A stretch of 64,000 bases of DNA from Pseudomonadales bacterium (GTDB lineage: Bacteria > Pseudomonadota > Gammaproteobacteria > Pseudomonadales > DC-out160), in the NCBI GenBank assembly GCA_019090455.1, contig JAHRWA010000058.1, positions 1 through 64,000 of the forward strand. Reading direction: 5' to 3'. Within the stretch, counting starts at the first letter, position 1. Each line of letters opens with the position of its first letter. Position numbers and translations under genes: made by a program. This document shows, in pieces, positions 10,914-21,100 of the stretch. The notes beneath the pieces are model-generated. The model had not been told where the DNA came from and did no database searches. It saw nothing but the letters and a program-made list of their open reading frames with translations.

Positions 10914-11750
10914 ATGGTTATTCTACGCACACTCCTTATTTTATCTCTGCCATTCTTACTCTTTGCCTGCTCCAGTGCCGACAAAAAGAAGCCAAGCCAA
11001 CAACTCTCGGAACAGCAATATTACGAAGACGCCCAACAAGCCATTAATTCAAATAATTATATTGTAGCGGTTGAGCACCTGCAGGAGCTAGAATCAAGAT
11101 TTCCCTTTGGTCGCTATGCAGAACAATCACAATTGGATTTAATCTACACCTATTACAAAAGTATCGATTACGGCGCTGCATTAGCGGCTTGCGCCCGATT
11201 TATTCGCTTGCATCCAGATCACCCTAATGTGGATTACGCATATTACATGAAGGGGTTATCCTCCTATAGTATTGATCGCGGCCTGTTAGCTCGATTTCTA
11301 CCAACCGAACCCTCACAACGCGATATGCAACCCGCCAAAACTTCCTTTTCGCAATTTAACACTCTCGTCAATAAATTCCCCGAAAGTCGATACAGTCATG
11401 ATGCTCGCCAGAGAATGATCTATCTACGCAGCCTATTAGCTGAAAATGAGCTTTATGTTGCCGAGTATTACATGAAACGGCGCGCATTTTTGGCCGCTGC
11501 GAACCGTGGCCGGTTCATCGTAGAAAACTACCAAAACACTCCGTCCGCCCCCAAAGGCCTCGCCATGATGATCAAAGCCTATCGCAATCTAGACTTGAAG
11601 GACTTGGCGGATGATACTTTGCAAATATTGGCCTCGAATTACCCCGATTATGAAGAATTAAATAGTAGCGGCGAACTTATTTACGAAACCAAAGTACGCA
11701 ACGACGAACGCTCCTGGTTGAACATCCTCACTTTTGGGCTCATTGGTTAA
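10914..11750 (+). CDS. bamD: outer membrane assembly lipoprotein BamD
   Basis: BamD is the essential lipoprotein partner of BamA in the beta-barrel assembly machine at the outer membrane. I place the start at the ATG at 10914. From there the protein opens with a short signal peptide and a lipobox (LLFAC-SS, Cys at residue 19), giving 278 residues. A longer upstream frame would bury this signal. The body consists of about five TPR repeats beginning EQQYYEDAQQAINSNNY and including SRFPFGRYAEQSQLDL, a family hallmark. The gene diverges from rluD and is convergent with nadE across about 20 bp. Confidence 0.94.
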   Translation: MVILRTLLILSLPFLLFACSSADKKKPSQQLSEQQYYEDAQQAINSNNYIVAVEHLQELESRFPFGRYAEQSQLDLIYTYYKSIDYGAALAACARFIRLHPDHPNVDYAYYMKGLSSYSIDRGLLARFLPTEPSQRDMQPAKTSFSQFNTLVNKFPESRYSHDARQRMIYLRSLLAENELYVAEYYMKRRAFLAAANRGRFIVENYQNTPSAPKGLAMMIKAYRNLDLKDLADDTLQILASNYPDYEELNSSGELIYETKVRNDERSWLNILTFGLIG

Positions 11751-11770
11751 CAAACAAATGGGTTAACGAT

Positions 11771-13432
11771 TTATTCGCCAGCAGGCCAGCGGCAGGTGAT
11801 CGGGTAACGACGATCTTTGCCGAAGCCTCTTGATGTTATCCGCACCCCAACAGGTGCTTGACGCCTTTTATACTCATTAAGATCAACCAGTCGAATAACT
11901 CGCTTCACCACCGCCTCATCGTAGCCTCGGCTAATAATGACATCGGCACTTAAATCTTGCTCTACGTACCATTCTAAGATTTGATCAAGTTCATCGTAGG
12001 GAGGAAGTGAATCACTGTCCTTTTGATCGGGAGCTAATTCGGCGGACGGTGGCCGATCAATAACACGCTGTGGAATGACCATCGCAGCATTGCTTTGGTT
12101 GACGCCGACGTAATCCCGGTTTCGGTATTCGCACAACTGAAACACCATAGTCTTGGGCACATCCTTCAGCACATCATAGCCACCGGCCATATCGCCATAT
12201 AAAGTGGCATATCCCACAGCCATTTCACTTTTATTGCCTGTCGTTAACACGATTGAACCGTTTTTATTGGACATCGCCATTAACAAGACTCCACGACACC
12301 GGGCCTGTAAATTCTCTTCAGTAGTATCGACTTCCATACCAACAAAATCTGACTCCAGGGAGGACATAAAGGCATTATAAATCGCTTCAATCGGTTTGAT
12401 CTTGTATTCAACACCCAGAATATTCGCCTCTTTCGCCGCATCATCAAGACTCATTTGCGATGTGTATTTAAAGGGCATCATTATGGCTTGCACTCGATCC
12501 TTACCCAAAGCATCTACGGCAACGGCAAGCGTTAAGGCAGAATCAATCCCCCCAGACAAACCTAGAACAGCGCCTTTAAATCCGTTTTTATTGACATAAT
12601 CTCTGACACCCAACACCAACGCTTCATACACACTGGCTAGCAACGTTCTTGATGTCGTCAGAGCAGGCAAATCAACGGCAGGTACTCCCTGATCTGTGAC
12701 ACTAAAATCCACATAATAGGTGTCTTCGACAAAAGTGGGAGCGGCAAAACTCAATCCCCCACAGTCGTCAACCACCATGGAGCCGCCATCAAAAACCAAT
12801 TCATCTTGCCCTCCCACCATATTGGCGTAGACAATGGGCATCTCCCCCTCAAGGGCACGGGTCTTTAACAAGGCAATGCGCTCTTGCTCTTTGTTGAGGT
12901 GGTAGGGAGAGGCATTAATATTCAACATGAGTTTCGCCCCTGCAACTTTAGCCTGTGACATAGGACCTTCATGCCAGATATCTTCACAAATAGTGAGAGC
13001 GGTAGGCACGCCATTTAGATCAAATACCGTGGCACAATCACCGGCTTCAAAATAACGTTTTTCATCGAACACCTGATAATTCGGTAACATTTGCTTTTCA
13101 TACTCAGCAATCAACTTACCCTTATGAATCACACCAGCCACATTGAATAGGCTCTCTCCATCCCCTCTCGGATAACCCACTACCACATAAAACTCTTGCA
13201 CTTCGACCATTATTCTCTCAAGCGCATTTTGGACTCTCACTCGAATACTCGGTCTCAACAGTAGGTCTTCAGGTGGGTATCCTGTCAAAGCCAACTCTGG
13301 GAACACAATAATATCGGGGCTATTGGCTTTTCGAATTTGCTGAATCGTGGCAATAATCTTATCGGTATTGCCATTAATGTCGCCCACGACGAAATTACTC
13401 TGGGCGATTGCTAATCTAATGTTGTTATTCAT
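11771..13432 (-). CDS. nadE: glutamine-dependent NAD+ synthetase
   Basis: The enzyme amidates nicotinic acid adenine dinucleotide to NAD+, using glutamine as nitrogen donor. The N-terminal nitrilase-type amidotransferase domain (residues 1-260) shows the Glu-Lys-Cys triad in FPELALTGYPPED, the EKQMLPNY region and LTICEDIWHEG. The C-terminal synthetase domain has the PP-loop LGLSGGIDSALTLAV and the later GNKSEMAVGYATLYGDMAGG. I choose the ATG at 13432, giving 553 residues, because the nitrilase domain begins there; an upstream ATG would add 13 residues. Its position between bamD and pilS is not the order I recall for Pseudomonas. Confidence 0.93.
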   Translation of the reverse strand: MNNNIRLAIAQSNFVVGDINGNTDKIIATIQQIRKANSPDIIVFPELALTGYPPEDLLLRPSIRVRVQNALERIMVEVQEFYVVVGYPRGDGESLFNVAGVIHKGKLIAEYEKQMLPNYQVFDEKRYFEAGDCATVFDLNGVPTALTICEDIWHEGPMSQAKVAGAKLMLNINASPYHLNKEQERIALLKTRALEGEMPIVYANMVGGQDELVFDGGSMVVDDCGGLSFAAPTFVEDTYYVDFSVTDQGVPAVDLPALTTSRTLLASVYEALVLGVRDYVNKNGFKGAVLGLSGGIDSALTLAVAVDALGKDRVQAIMMPFKYTSQMSLDDAAKEANILGVEYKIKPIEAIYNAFMSSLESDFVGMEVDTTEENLQARCRGVLLMAMSNKNGSIVLTTGNKSEMAVGYATLYGDMAGGYDVLKDVPKTMVFQLCEYRNRDYVGVNQSNAAMVIPQRVIDRPPSAELAPDQKDSDSLPPYDELDQILEWYVEQDLSADVIISRGYDEAVVKRVIRLVDLNEYKRRQAPVGVRITSRGFGKDRRYPITCRWPAGE

Positions 13433-13680
13433 GAATGGACCTTTAATAGCTGAGGCGCCTATTCTGGCCAAAACTGAGTAAATTGTGTAGCCCTAATCAA
13501 ACGATTGTGTAGCCGTCGACAGACAACCTAGACTTAAACTATTAAAATGTAAGGCTTTCTCTATCACACTCACACTTACAATTTGTCATCGAGCGACTCG
13601 AGCTCACTCCATGCCTCTCAATGCGGACACCGCCAGTAAGAGCTAATATTAGAGAGCCCGAATTGAATTAAGGTTTATTG
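13433..13680. other. intergenic region upstream of pilS
   Basis: The spacer between the divergent nadE and the pilS transcription unit should contain both promoters. I could not assign -35/-10 elements with confidence. AAGGTT at 13671-13676 could serve as ribosome-binding site for the small frame at 13681. Confidence 0.4.
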
Positions 13681-13764
13681 ATGAAAGTTCTAATAGGACA
13701 GATTCCGTTACGACGTATTCCGTTACAACAAGCTCCATTAAAACAAGCTCCACCAAGACAATGA
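13681..13764 (+). CDS. possible 27-residue repeat peptide overlapping the pilS start
   Basis: This ATG frame of 27 codons has a plausible Shine-Dalgarno (AAGGTT) and a TGA stop that overlaps the pilS ATG as ATGA, the classical arrangement for translational coupling. The peptide is built of near-repeats: QIPLRR, IPLQQ, APLKQ, APPRQ. At the DNA level it shows repeats such as ATTCCGTTACRAC and ACAAGCTCCA. It is basic and contains no acidic residue. It could be a leader that controls pilS translation, or simply a chance frame through a repeat. I know of no family for it. Confidence 0.4.
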   Translation: MKVLIGQIPLRRIPLQQAPLKQAPPRQ

Positions 13765-15386
13765 GTACGAACTTTTCCCAAGCGAAGACGATAGAGAATA
13801 TTATTACCCAGACCTGGCATCCCTTAAAGGTCTATGCCTGTTACCGTCTCGTATTAGCACTCATTTTATTGACTGCTTACTTTTTCCCATACAGCGCCTC
13901 TCTTCTTGGGCGACATGATCACGCTCTGTATTTCGTCTCTAGCCTTTGCTATGCGATTATTACGATCGTCTCTCTTTATTTTATTAATCGCGCCAGCAAA
14001 ATCACCAGCATCACCACCTTCGCTGTGATTTTTATTGATATTGTTCTGATTACGGTAATGGCTCATGCCAGTGGTGGCGTGAATAGCAATTTGGTGATTT
14101 TACTAGTCGTGGCAGTGGCGGCTGGCGGCATTCTCATTATCGGTCAAGTAGGCACCCTCATTGCTGCAATCGCCACTATTGCTGTTATTTACGAGCAAAT
14201 TTATTTTTCTTACTTTATTGAAACCATCCCCTCCACTCAATTCATTCAAGCAGGTCTACTGGGAATCACCTTTTTTGGCACTTCTCTGGTTTGTCAATTA
14301 TTGTCTAAACGACTTCAGGCCAGTGAGTTATTGGCAACCCAACATGCCTCTGATCTACGCACCTTGGAAAAACTCAATCACCATATTATTCAACGAATGC
14401 GAACCGGCATTATTGCTATTGATGATAAACATCAGATTAGAATGCTAAATGAATCGGCCTGGCATTTATTGAATATGCCACCACAAACAACCAACCAAAC
14501 ACTCGAAAAAATATCACCTGAACTCAATGACGCTACGATTACCTGGCTTACCGATACCGAGCAACAAAACAGCAGTTTTCGTAGTTCGCCAACAGGCCCC
14601 GAAATATCAGCTAGTTTTACGGAGCTAGAAGAGGAATCGGGTACGGGAATCTTAATATTTTTAGATGATAATGCCCGCATGACTCAGCAAGCCCAACAAC
14701 TCAAACTTGCCTCTTTAGGGAGACTGACTGCAGGAATAGCTCATGAAATTCGCAATCCTTTAGGCGCTATTAGCCATGCAGCACAACTCCTACAAGAATC
14801 AACGGCCATGGACTCTGCCGATCTACGCCTGACTCAAATCATTCAGAACCACTCTGTTCGAATGAATGACATCATCGAAAATGTGTTACAACTCTCTCGT
14901 CAAAAACCCGCTCTACCCACGCTACTAAACATTGGAAAATGGCTGCCTAAATTCATGGACGATTTCCAAGTCAGCTTGCCAGAAAAAGCGGACATTCATT
15001 GTAAAATCGATCCGGAAGATTTACAGGTACGCATCGACCCGAGTCAACTCAGCCAGATCATCACTAATTTAAGTGAGAATGGATTACGCTATAGCAAACA
15101 GGCCACCAACAAGATGCAATTGGAATTAATCTGTGGCTGGACTGAAGACGGACAACATCCTTACGTCGATATCATCGACAAAGGACTCGGTGTGGATAAA
15201 GATCAAGTGGAGAATTTGTTTGAGCCCTTTTTCACATCAGAGACAACCGGAACGGGATTAGGCTTGTACATTGCAAAAGAACTTTGTGAATCCAATCAAG
15301 CCCGGCTCAATTACATCCCCGTACCCACTGGCGGCAGTTGTTTTCGGATTACCTTTGCTCACCCCGGACGCATCATAGCGATATAA
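13761..15386 (+). CDS. pilS: sensor histidine kinase PilS of the type IV pilus two-component system
   Basis: PilS is a membrane histidine kinase that monitors pilin levels and phosphorylates PilR. The 541-residue protein has six hydrophobic segments in residues 25-180 with almost no periplasmic loops, as in Pseudomonas PilS. A PAS-like domain follows (about 200-300, opening RMRTGIIAIDDKHQIRMLN), then the HisKA domain with phospho-acceptor His328 in LGRLTAGIAHEIRNPLG. The ATPase domain has the N box (NLSENGLRYS), DKGLGVD and GTGLGLYIAKEL. The gene is followed closely by pilR on the same strand and preceded by an overlapping small frame. Confidence 0.94.
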   Translation: MSTNFSQAKTIENIITQTWHPLKVYACYRLVLALILLTAYFFPYSASLLGRHDHALYFVSSLCYAIITIVSLYFINRASKITSITTFAVIFIDIVLITVMAHASGGVNSNLVILLVVAVAAGGILIIGQVGTLIAAIATIAVIYEQIYFSYFIETIPSTQFIQAGLLGITFFGTSLVCQLLSKRLQASELLATQHASDLRTLEKLNHHIIQRMRTGIIAIDDKHQIRMLNESAWHLLNMPPQTTNQTLEKISPELNDATITWLTDTEQQNSSFRSSPTGPEISASFTELEEESGTGILIFLDDNARMTQQAQQLKLASLGRLTAGIAHEIRNPLGAISHAAQLLQESTAMDSADLRLTQIIQNHSVRMNDIIENVLQLSRQKPALPTLLNIGKWLPKFMDDFQVSLPEKADIHCKIDPEDLQVRIDPSQLSQIITNLSENGLRYSKQATNKMQLELICGWTEDGQHPYVDIIDKGLGVDKDQVENLFEPFFTSETTGTGLGLYIAKELCESNQARLNYIPVPTGGSCFRITFAHPGRIIAI

Positions 15387-15409
15387 ATTTCAAGGAATTG
15401 ACTTTAAAA

Positions 15410-16825
15410 ATGAACTCGCAAGCACTCATAGTAGATGACGAACCCGATATTCGTGAGCTTTTGGAAATAACCTTAGGCCGAATGAAAATTGATACTTTTA
15501 CCGCAGCCAATGTGACGGCAGCAAAAAAGTTATTGAGTGAGAAAAAATTTGATCTATGCCTCACCGACATGCGCCTGCCAGATGGTAATGGAATCGAACT
15601 GGTCCAATACATTCAAAAAATACAACCGGAACTACCAGTAGCGGTACTCACCGCCTTTGGCAATATGGACACAGCAGTCACTGCGCTGAAAGCTGGTGCT
15701 TTTGATTTCGTTTCAAAACCTGTGGATTTAGAACGTTTGAGAGGATTAATAGACAAAGCTCTAAAACTCACTAGCGGCCTATCAGAAAAGGAGGAGAGTA
15801 ATTCCCCTTTTCAAATAATTGGTCAATCGCCTGCCATCAAAACACTACAACTGGAAATTCATAAGTTTGCTCGTAGCCAAGCCCCCGTCTACATCAGCGG
15901 GGAATCAGGCAGCGGCAAGGAGTTAGTGGCTAGGCTTATTCATCAAATGGGCCCCAGATCCGAGGCGCCGTTTATCCCGGTCAACTGCGGAGCTATCCCT
16001 AGCGAATTGATGGAAAGTGAATTCTTTGGACACAAGAAAGGCAGCTTTACCGGTGCAGTTGAAGACAAGATAGGTCTATTCCAAGCGGCACACGGCGGCA
16101 CCTTATTTCTCGATGAGGTGGCCGATTTACCACTACATATGCAGGTTAAACTCCTTCGGGCAATCCAGGAGAAATCCATACGCCCCATTGGTACACAAAA
16201 AGAAATCAGTGTTGATATTCGGATACTCAGCGCGACGCACAAAGACCTAGCCATTGAAGTCGAAGGTGGGCATTTCCGACAAGATCTCTTTTATCGTATT
16301 AACGTCATTCCATTATCCGTTCCACCGCTAAGAGATCGCAAGGAGGACATCCCTATTCTCTCTGAGCATTTCATTCAACGCCTATCAAAAGAATGGCAGC
16401 TAACAACACCCACACTGACCTCTGCGGCAAAAGGCGCCTTATTTGCCTACGCCTTTCCCGGCAATGTTCGCGAATTAGAAAACATTTTGGAACGTGCTCT
16501 CACACTTTGCGACACTAATGACATTACTGCGGAAAATTTACAACTCCCCGCTACGCAAGTGGCCGGTATAGATACGCATTCCTCGACCCATTCTACTAGC
16601 AGCACCAATACACGCGCCTCTAGCCCCCCCACCCCAAGCGCATCATTACCGGAGGGACAAACACTTGAGACTTATCTTACGGATATCGAAAAGAATATTA
16701 TCCTTCATGCTCTAGACGAAACGCGCTGGAATCGGACAGCAGCTGCAAAAAACCTAGGCATGACCTTTCGCTCATTAAGGTACCGACTCAAAAAACTTGA
16801 GTTAGATGACGGCAAGGGGGAATAA
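15410..16825 (+). CDS. pilR: sigma54-dependent response regulator PilR
   Basis: PilR is an NtrC-family activator that, in Pseudomonas, turns on the major pilin gene with RpoN. I start at the ATG at 15410 (471 residues), where the receiver domain begins (MNSQALIVDDEPDIRELLE). An earlier in-frame ATG would extend back into pilS. The receiver carries the phospho-acceptor Asp53 (LTDMRLPDGNG) and a conserved K (FVSKPVD). The central AAA+ domain has Walker A GESGSGKE, the sigma54-contact loop GSFTGA and Walker B GGTLFLDEVADLP. The C-terminal Fis-type helix-turn-helix is RTAAAKNLGMTFRSLRYRLKK. A Ser/Thr-rich linker precedes it. No major pilin gene is in the window. Confidence 0.94.
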   Translation: MNSQALIVDDEPDIRELLEITLGRMKIDTFTAANVTAAKKLLSEKKFDLCLTDMRLPDGNGIELVQYIQKIQPELPVAVLTAFGNMDTAVTALKAGAFDFVSKPVDLERLRGLIDKALKLTSGLSEKEESNSPFQIIGQSPAIKTLQLEIHKFARSQAPVYISGESGSGKELVARLIHQMGPRSEAPFIPVNCGAIPSELMESEFFGHKKGSFTGAVEDKIGLFQAAHGGTLFLDEVADLPLHMQVKLLRAIQEKSIRPIGTQKEISVDIRILSATHKDLAIEVEGGHFRQDLFYRINVIPLSVPPLRDRKEDIPILSEHFIQRLSKEWQLTTPTLTSAAKGALFAYAFPGNVRELENILERALTLCDTNDITAENLQLPATQVAGIDTHSSTHSTSSTNTRASSPPTPSASLPEGQTLETYLTDIEKNIILHALDETRWNRTAAAKNLGMTFRSLRYRLKKLELDDGKGE

Positions 16826-16912
16826 CGCAAAGCATATCTAACCCGTCAGTAGGCCCGAGGTCCCGACTCACGAATCTTCAGACATTTAAGTTTACTTTGT
16901 CTTCTTAGCTTT

Positions 16913-16951
16913 AATCGAAAAACACTTTTATTCCAAAAGTAATTTTCGATT
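16913..16951. repeat. 39-bp inverted repeat just before the fimT ribosome-binding site
   Basis: The arms are AATCGAAAAACACTTTT and AAAAGTAATTTTCGATT, which are 17 nt with two internal mismatches, around the 5-nt loop ATTCC. The right arm ends two bases before the AGGAGG (16954-16959) of fimT. There is no U run after it, so it is not a standard terminator. It could be an operator, or an RNA hairpin that stabilises or controls the fimT mRNA. Confidence 0.6.
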
Positions 16952-16964
16952 ACAGGAGGCAATT

Positions 16965-17549
16965 ATGTCTGATACACCTCGGATTCATCAGCACCGACCA
17001 CTATCAAAACTGAACACTACAGTTAAAGGGTTTTCATTCATTGAAGCCCTCTTCTCTATCGCAATTACTGCGCTGGTCGCGAGCTTCGCTATACCCTCCT
17101 TCGACAGGTTTACTGCAACCCTGCAAGTTCGAGACACCACCTTTCAAATCCGAAATTTTTTCACCGGCGCAAAAGTGTGGGCAGTCAAGAATCACTTGCC
17201 TGTTTTAATTTGTGCTTCTACCGACGGTACTCAGTGCAACAGGGACTGGTCAGGACAGCTAATGATGATAACGGACTCCAATCAAAATAGAACATTTGAT
17301 GTGGGTACAGACTTCGTTTTAAAGCAAGAGGCACTAGGGGCTAGACATCTGAATATCCGCGCAGGTAGAAATCTATTCTCTTACCCCATTCGACGCAATG
17401 GTAGCCTGGGGATTTTAGGAGACAGCATTTTCATCTGTCATCCTAAATATGCAGATCTGGGGCTTAGGGTCGTATTGTGGCGAACAGGGAGTTACCGAAT
17501 TACAGATAAAGACTCAGATGGAAATCCACTTTCCTGTCCGTCTAGCTAA
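16965..17549 (+). CDS. fimT: minor pilin-like protein, FimT/GspH family
   Basis: This is a 194-residue type IV pilin-like protein. A 24-residue leader ends in KG, followed by the prepilin peptidase site and N-methylated helix FSFIEALFSIAITALVASFAIPSF with Glu at +5. The C-terminal half fits the GspH/FimT domain (VWAVKNHLPVLICAS, then RDWSGQLMMITDSN). A strong AGGAGG lies 5 bases before the ATG. It follows pilR on the same strand but is separated by 139 bp and a hairpin, so it may be independently expressed. It converges on pilE with an 18-bp gap. In Pseudomonas, fimT lies similarly near pilR. FimT homologues in some bacteria bind DNA during natural transformation. Confidence 0.85.
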   Translation: MSDTPRIHQHRPLSKLNTTVKGFSFIEALFSIAITALVASFAIPSFDRFTATLQVRDTTFQIRNFFTGAKVWAVKNHLPVLICASTDGTQCNRDWSGQLMMITDSNQNRTFDVGTDFVLKQEALGARHLNIRAGRNLFSYPIRRNGSLGILGDSIFICHPKYADLGLRVVLWRTGSYRITDKDSDGNPLSCPSS

Positions 17550-17567
17550 TGCCCGAATTACCGTCTA

Positions 17568-18119
17568 TTAAAAAGCATTATCCGTTGCGCAAGCCGTTGC
17601 CAAAGTGGTGGTGGAATCACTGCCCTCATACCAACACCCAAAAGATTTATCGCTCATAACCAGTGATCCATCCCCCTCCATATAATTGCCAGAAACAGGA
17701 ATCGCAGTAATCAGGTACGTTGCTCCATTGGTCGCAACATCGACCCCTAAGGTATAGTAATCACTACTACTCGCATTCGTAATGGCATCCGTCACGCCCC
17801 CATATACAGCAGTAGCACTGGTATCCACACTGTCGTAGTTTTGATTAATATTCTTCGCTTTAAACAATGAAATAGCAGCCGCTACTGTCATCAAATCTTT
17901 TTTTGCTTGCGCTCGATAACCACGTTTTACGTAAGAGTCATAGGTGGGTAAGGCGACAGCACTTAGAATACCGATAATAACAACAACAATCAGTAATTCG
18001 ATTAATGTAAAACCATAGCCCTTTACATTTAAGACTTTAAAATCCTCCGCCTTAGCATGTGAGGCCTTAACAGCTGAACCATTAAAATTGGAATCTTCCG
18101 CACTAAAACTACAATTCAC
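17568..18119 (-). CDS. pilE: minor pilin PilE
   Basis: This pilin carries a perfect class III signal (YG before FTLIELLIVVVIIGILSAVA) and the motif YVKRGYRAQAKKDLMT typical of PilE. Two cysteines near the C-terminus (GCWYEG and ATACAT) would form the D-loop disulfide. The start is GTG at 18117-18119 with GGAAGGAG correctly spaced. This gives an unusually long 36-residue leader, with no in-frame start nearer the cleavage site. It is the last gene of the fimU-pilV-pilW-pilX-pilY1-pilE operon. I see no pilY2 between pilY1 and pilE, although Pseudomonas has one. Confidence 0.88.
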   Translation of the reverse strand: MNCSFSAEDSNFNGSAVKASHAKAEDFKVLNVKGYGFTLIELLIVVVIIGILSAVALPTYDSYVKRGYRAQAKKDLMTVAAAISLFKAKNINQNYDSVDTSATAVYGGVTDAITNASSSDYYTLGVDVATNGATYLITAIPVSGNYMEGDGSLVMSDKSFGCWYEGSDSTTTLATACATDNAF

Positions 18120-18158
18120 TATCTTACTCCTTCCAACACATAGTTTATGAACTCAAAC

Positions 18159-21100
18159 TTACGGGGCAGCCAGAGATCTCCAACTGGTTTTCTTCATCAT
18201 TTCTGTGGGCGGGTCAATCGCCTCTGAGCTTGGCAACAACGTAAATCGCGTATTGCCATTCGCATCCTGAGTCATCACAACAGCAGGCGTTGCTGCCGGC
18301 CCCTGCATCACTTCCTGATACGCTGTTAGCTGATTATTGTTATTGCTAAATAAATTGGTGCCGCTACCAATTGAAGAACAGGCAAGACTGAGAGCATACA
18401 ATCGAGACACCCCGGTATCCACTACACAGGCACCAGTAGCGGGTGCCGTTTCAGGAGGTATGTAGCTGGTAAAGTAAAGATTGGAATTAAAGACAAAAGG
18501 AGACCCATAGGAACGCTCCCGATCTGCGGTTAATTCCATTTTCCAACCAACATCGTGGTAAGCCACTGCACCGGAAGTGGTGCCATCCGCTGCTAACACG
18601 ACCGTCTCCAGATCACCGACCACAATGTTCTGTGGGCTCAGGCCTAATGAGTCGTGAATAACGAATAGGTGCTCATCAGTCCCAGACGTAAACGGTCTAG
18701 GCCGATCCCCGGACACGATAGCTACATTCACTTTTCCACATGCGGAGAACGACACACTAGGTGGATCAAAAAAACGCCTGTTTCTATTACTTGAAATCGT
18801 GCCCGTTCGACCCAGCTTCGCCATCACTGTCACTTCCCCAAATGAAGGGCTAGACGTCATAGTATCCAATTGCGGCTCTTCAGCGTTATCCAAATCAATT
18901 CGGAAAATTTGACCGGCTAAATCTGCTACATATAAACGATCAGTTAATCCGTCACTATTCAAATCCAGGACTTTAACGTTAGAGGGTATACTAAACTTCA
19001 TATCCGCTTGGCGTCGATAACCCGTCGGATAAACTCCAGTATTCCAAGTGCTCGAGGATGTCCACCACAACAACTTTCCCGTCATAGCATCAACGATGTA
19101 AACTGCGCTGCCTTTATCCACTACATTATTATCAACTTGGTCAGCATCATCGTATTTATCGTCATACCCCCCCGCAAAAATAATAACGGGTGTTCTAATA
19201 CCACCTACGTTAATTTGCCCAAGCTCAGGTTGAGACCATGTCTGCCCCATATTCTCGTAGGGATAATTGGCGATGGGTGGATTCTGCGCCCCTCCTAAAA
19301 TTGCAAATTGGAACTTTGGTTTAATATCGGCCGCATCCAATTGACCATTCACGGAACTCACATCCAACGAGTAATAGTTATTACCACCCCGTCTCATACC
19401 GCCATACGTAAAGACAAAATCAGAATTAGGGTAGCTTGGGTTGGGGTCCGCCGTAATCGTATCATCCTTGCAGAAGATTCCCGGGCTACATTCTTTCCAC
19501 GCGTCAAATCGAAATACTGTCCAGGTACTATCGAGGCCGTAAATAAGAGGCTCTCCGGTAGGAGCGGGATCATTGGAGGAAAACGATGCTAGGTTTTCTA
19601 ACAACTCAAAGGGAATAAAGCGAAACAGTTCTCTTGCACCAGGAGCGGCCCGACTCACATCAAATCCGTGAAAGAAACCTCGATTGGTGCTGACAAATAT
19701 CGAATTATATAACTCGTCCTGATCCACAATTCCAACATTATTCGTCCCATCATCCCAAGAATAGGTGACTAGTTGTCCTTGGGAATGAATGGGCGAACCC
19801 ATATTTTGGTTTAGTCGTGCCCATTCAATGATAATCTCTGCTCCATCTATCGGAACCCCAATCGGCAGAGGTATATTATTCACATTAGTGTTATCCAACG
19901 CATGCACAGAATCGCTCAACTCAGGCGATTGAATGGGGTAATTCACCCACCCAGGCTCAGCATCATATCCTCCAAATAAGCTATAAACCCTATCTGTACC
20001 TGAAGGCGCCCCCAAACGGCCAGCAAGCCCACCAAGCTCCACATCCCCTCCATCTGGCGCGTCGAGCGTCGATGTCCACCAGCTAGTCGCATCAGGGTTG
20101 AATCGAGTCACCAATCGCGTAGTTGTAATGTTGTTTAGATCCACGGTCGCAACTCTTTCATTGATTATCGCCTTTTCACCATTTATACCTACGGCTTCCC
20201 CAATGACGCTATCCAAATCAAATCGTTTTAAATTGCCCAACCAATCCGCTCGATCAGAAGGTCGATACATGGAGTAATAAAGCTGATTAAAATGCTGCAG
20301 TCCACTGACTTGATTCACTGCTATCGAAGGTATTGAAATTGTCGCAGCAGCCTGATCGATATTTCTTAATATATCCGCCAAACTTTCTACCAAAGAAGTT
20401 CCATCATTTGCGCTGTAGTAGTCGCTCGTGCCTGATGCTAGATTCTCCAACTCTTGGATATCTGTTGCGCTATACCTATTATCAATATCAAACCCAATTA
20501 CATGAACTCTGACACTCTCATCTGTTCCCGTTGGTGCTTTTATCTCATCGGCTATTTTCTTTGTACAATCCCAAGTATCCAAAGTATCACAACCCCCTAC
20601 AGACGAGCTAAAACCATTATATAAAGCGCTTAAGTTTCTGCTCGCCCCTAGAGGAGAGATAAAGTTATTCGAATCAGGAAAACCATCACCCACAAAGATT
20701 AAATGATTCTGGGTAGCACAATTGGTGTTAGTGGAGACTGCAGGAGCTCGGTAGGACAACGAGGAGGAAAACTCAGATTCATAAGGCAACGTATCAAACC
20801 GACTCTGCACGCACGCTCTGGACCTCGTAGTGGTATACGCACAAGCTAAATCAGAAAGACTAGCAACACTGTCAAAACCATCGGAATGACTCAATTGAGA
20901 AGTCTGCATATAGCCCAAACGAGGCCCATGAAACAAACCTAATTGCCCCAGTGGATCCCCATCATCACCAATCCCTGCACCATACTCCACTGCCCCTCCT
21001 CTGAAATAATTACCGACTTCAAGCAGAGTCCCTGCAATGGCGGCTTTACCATTACTGGGTAACAACTCCACAAGCTCCAACAATTTATTTCTAACACTGG

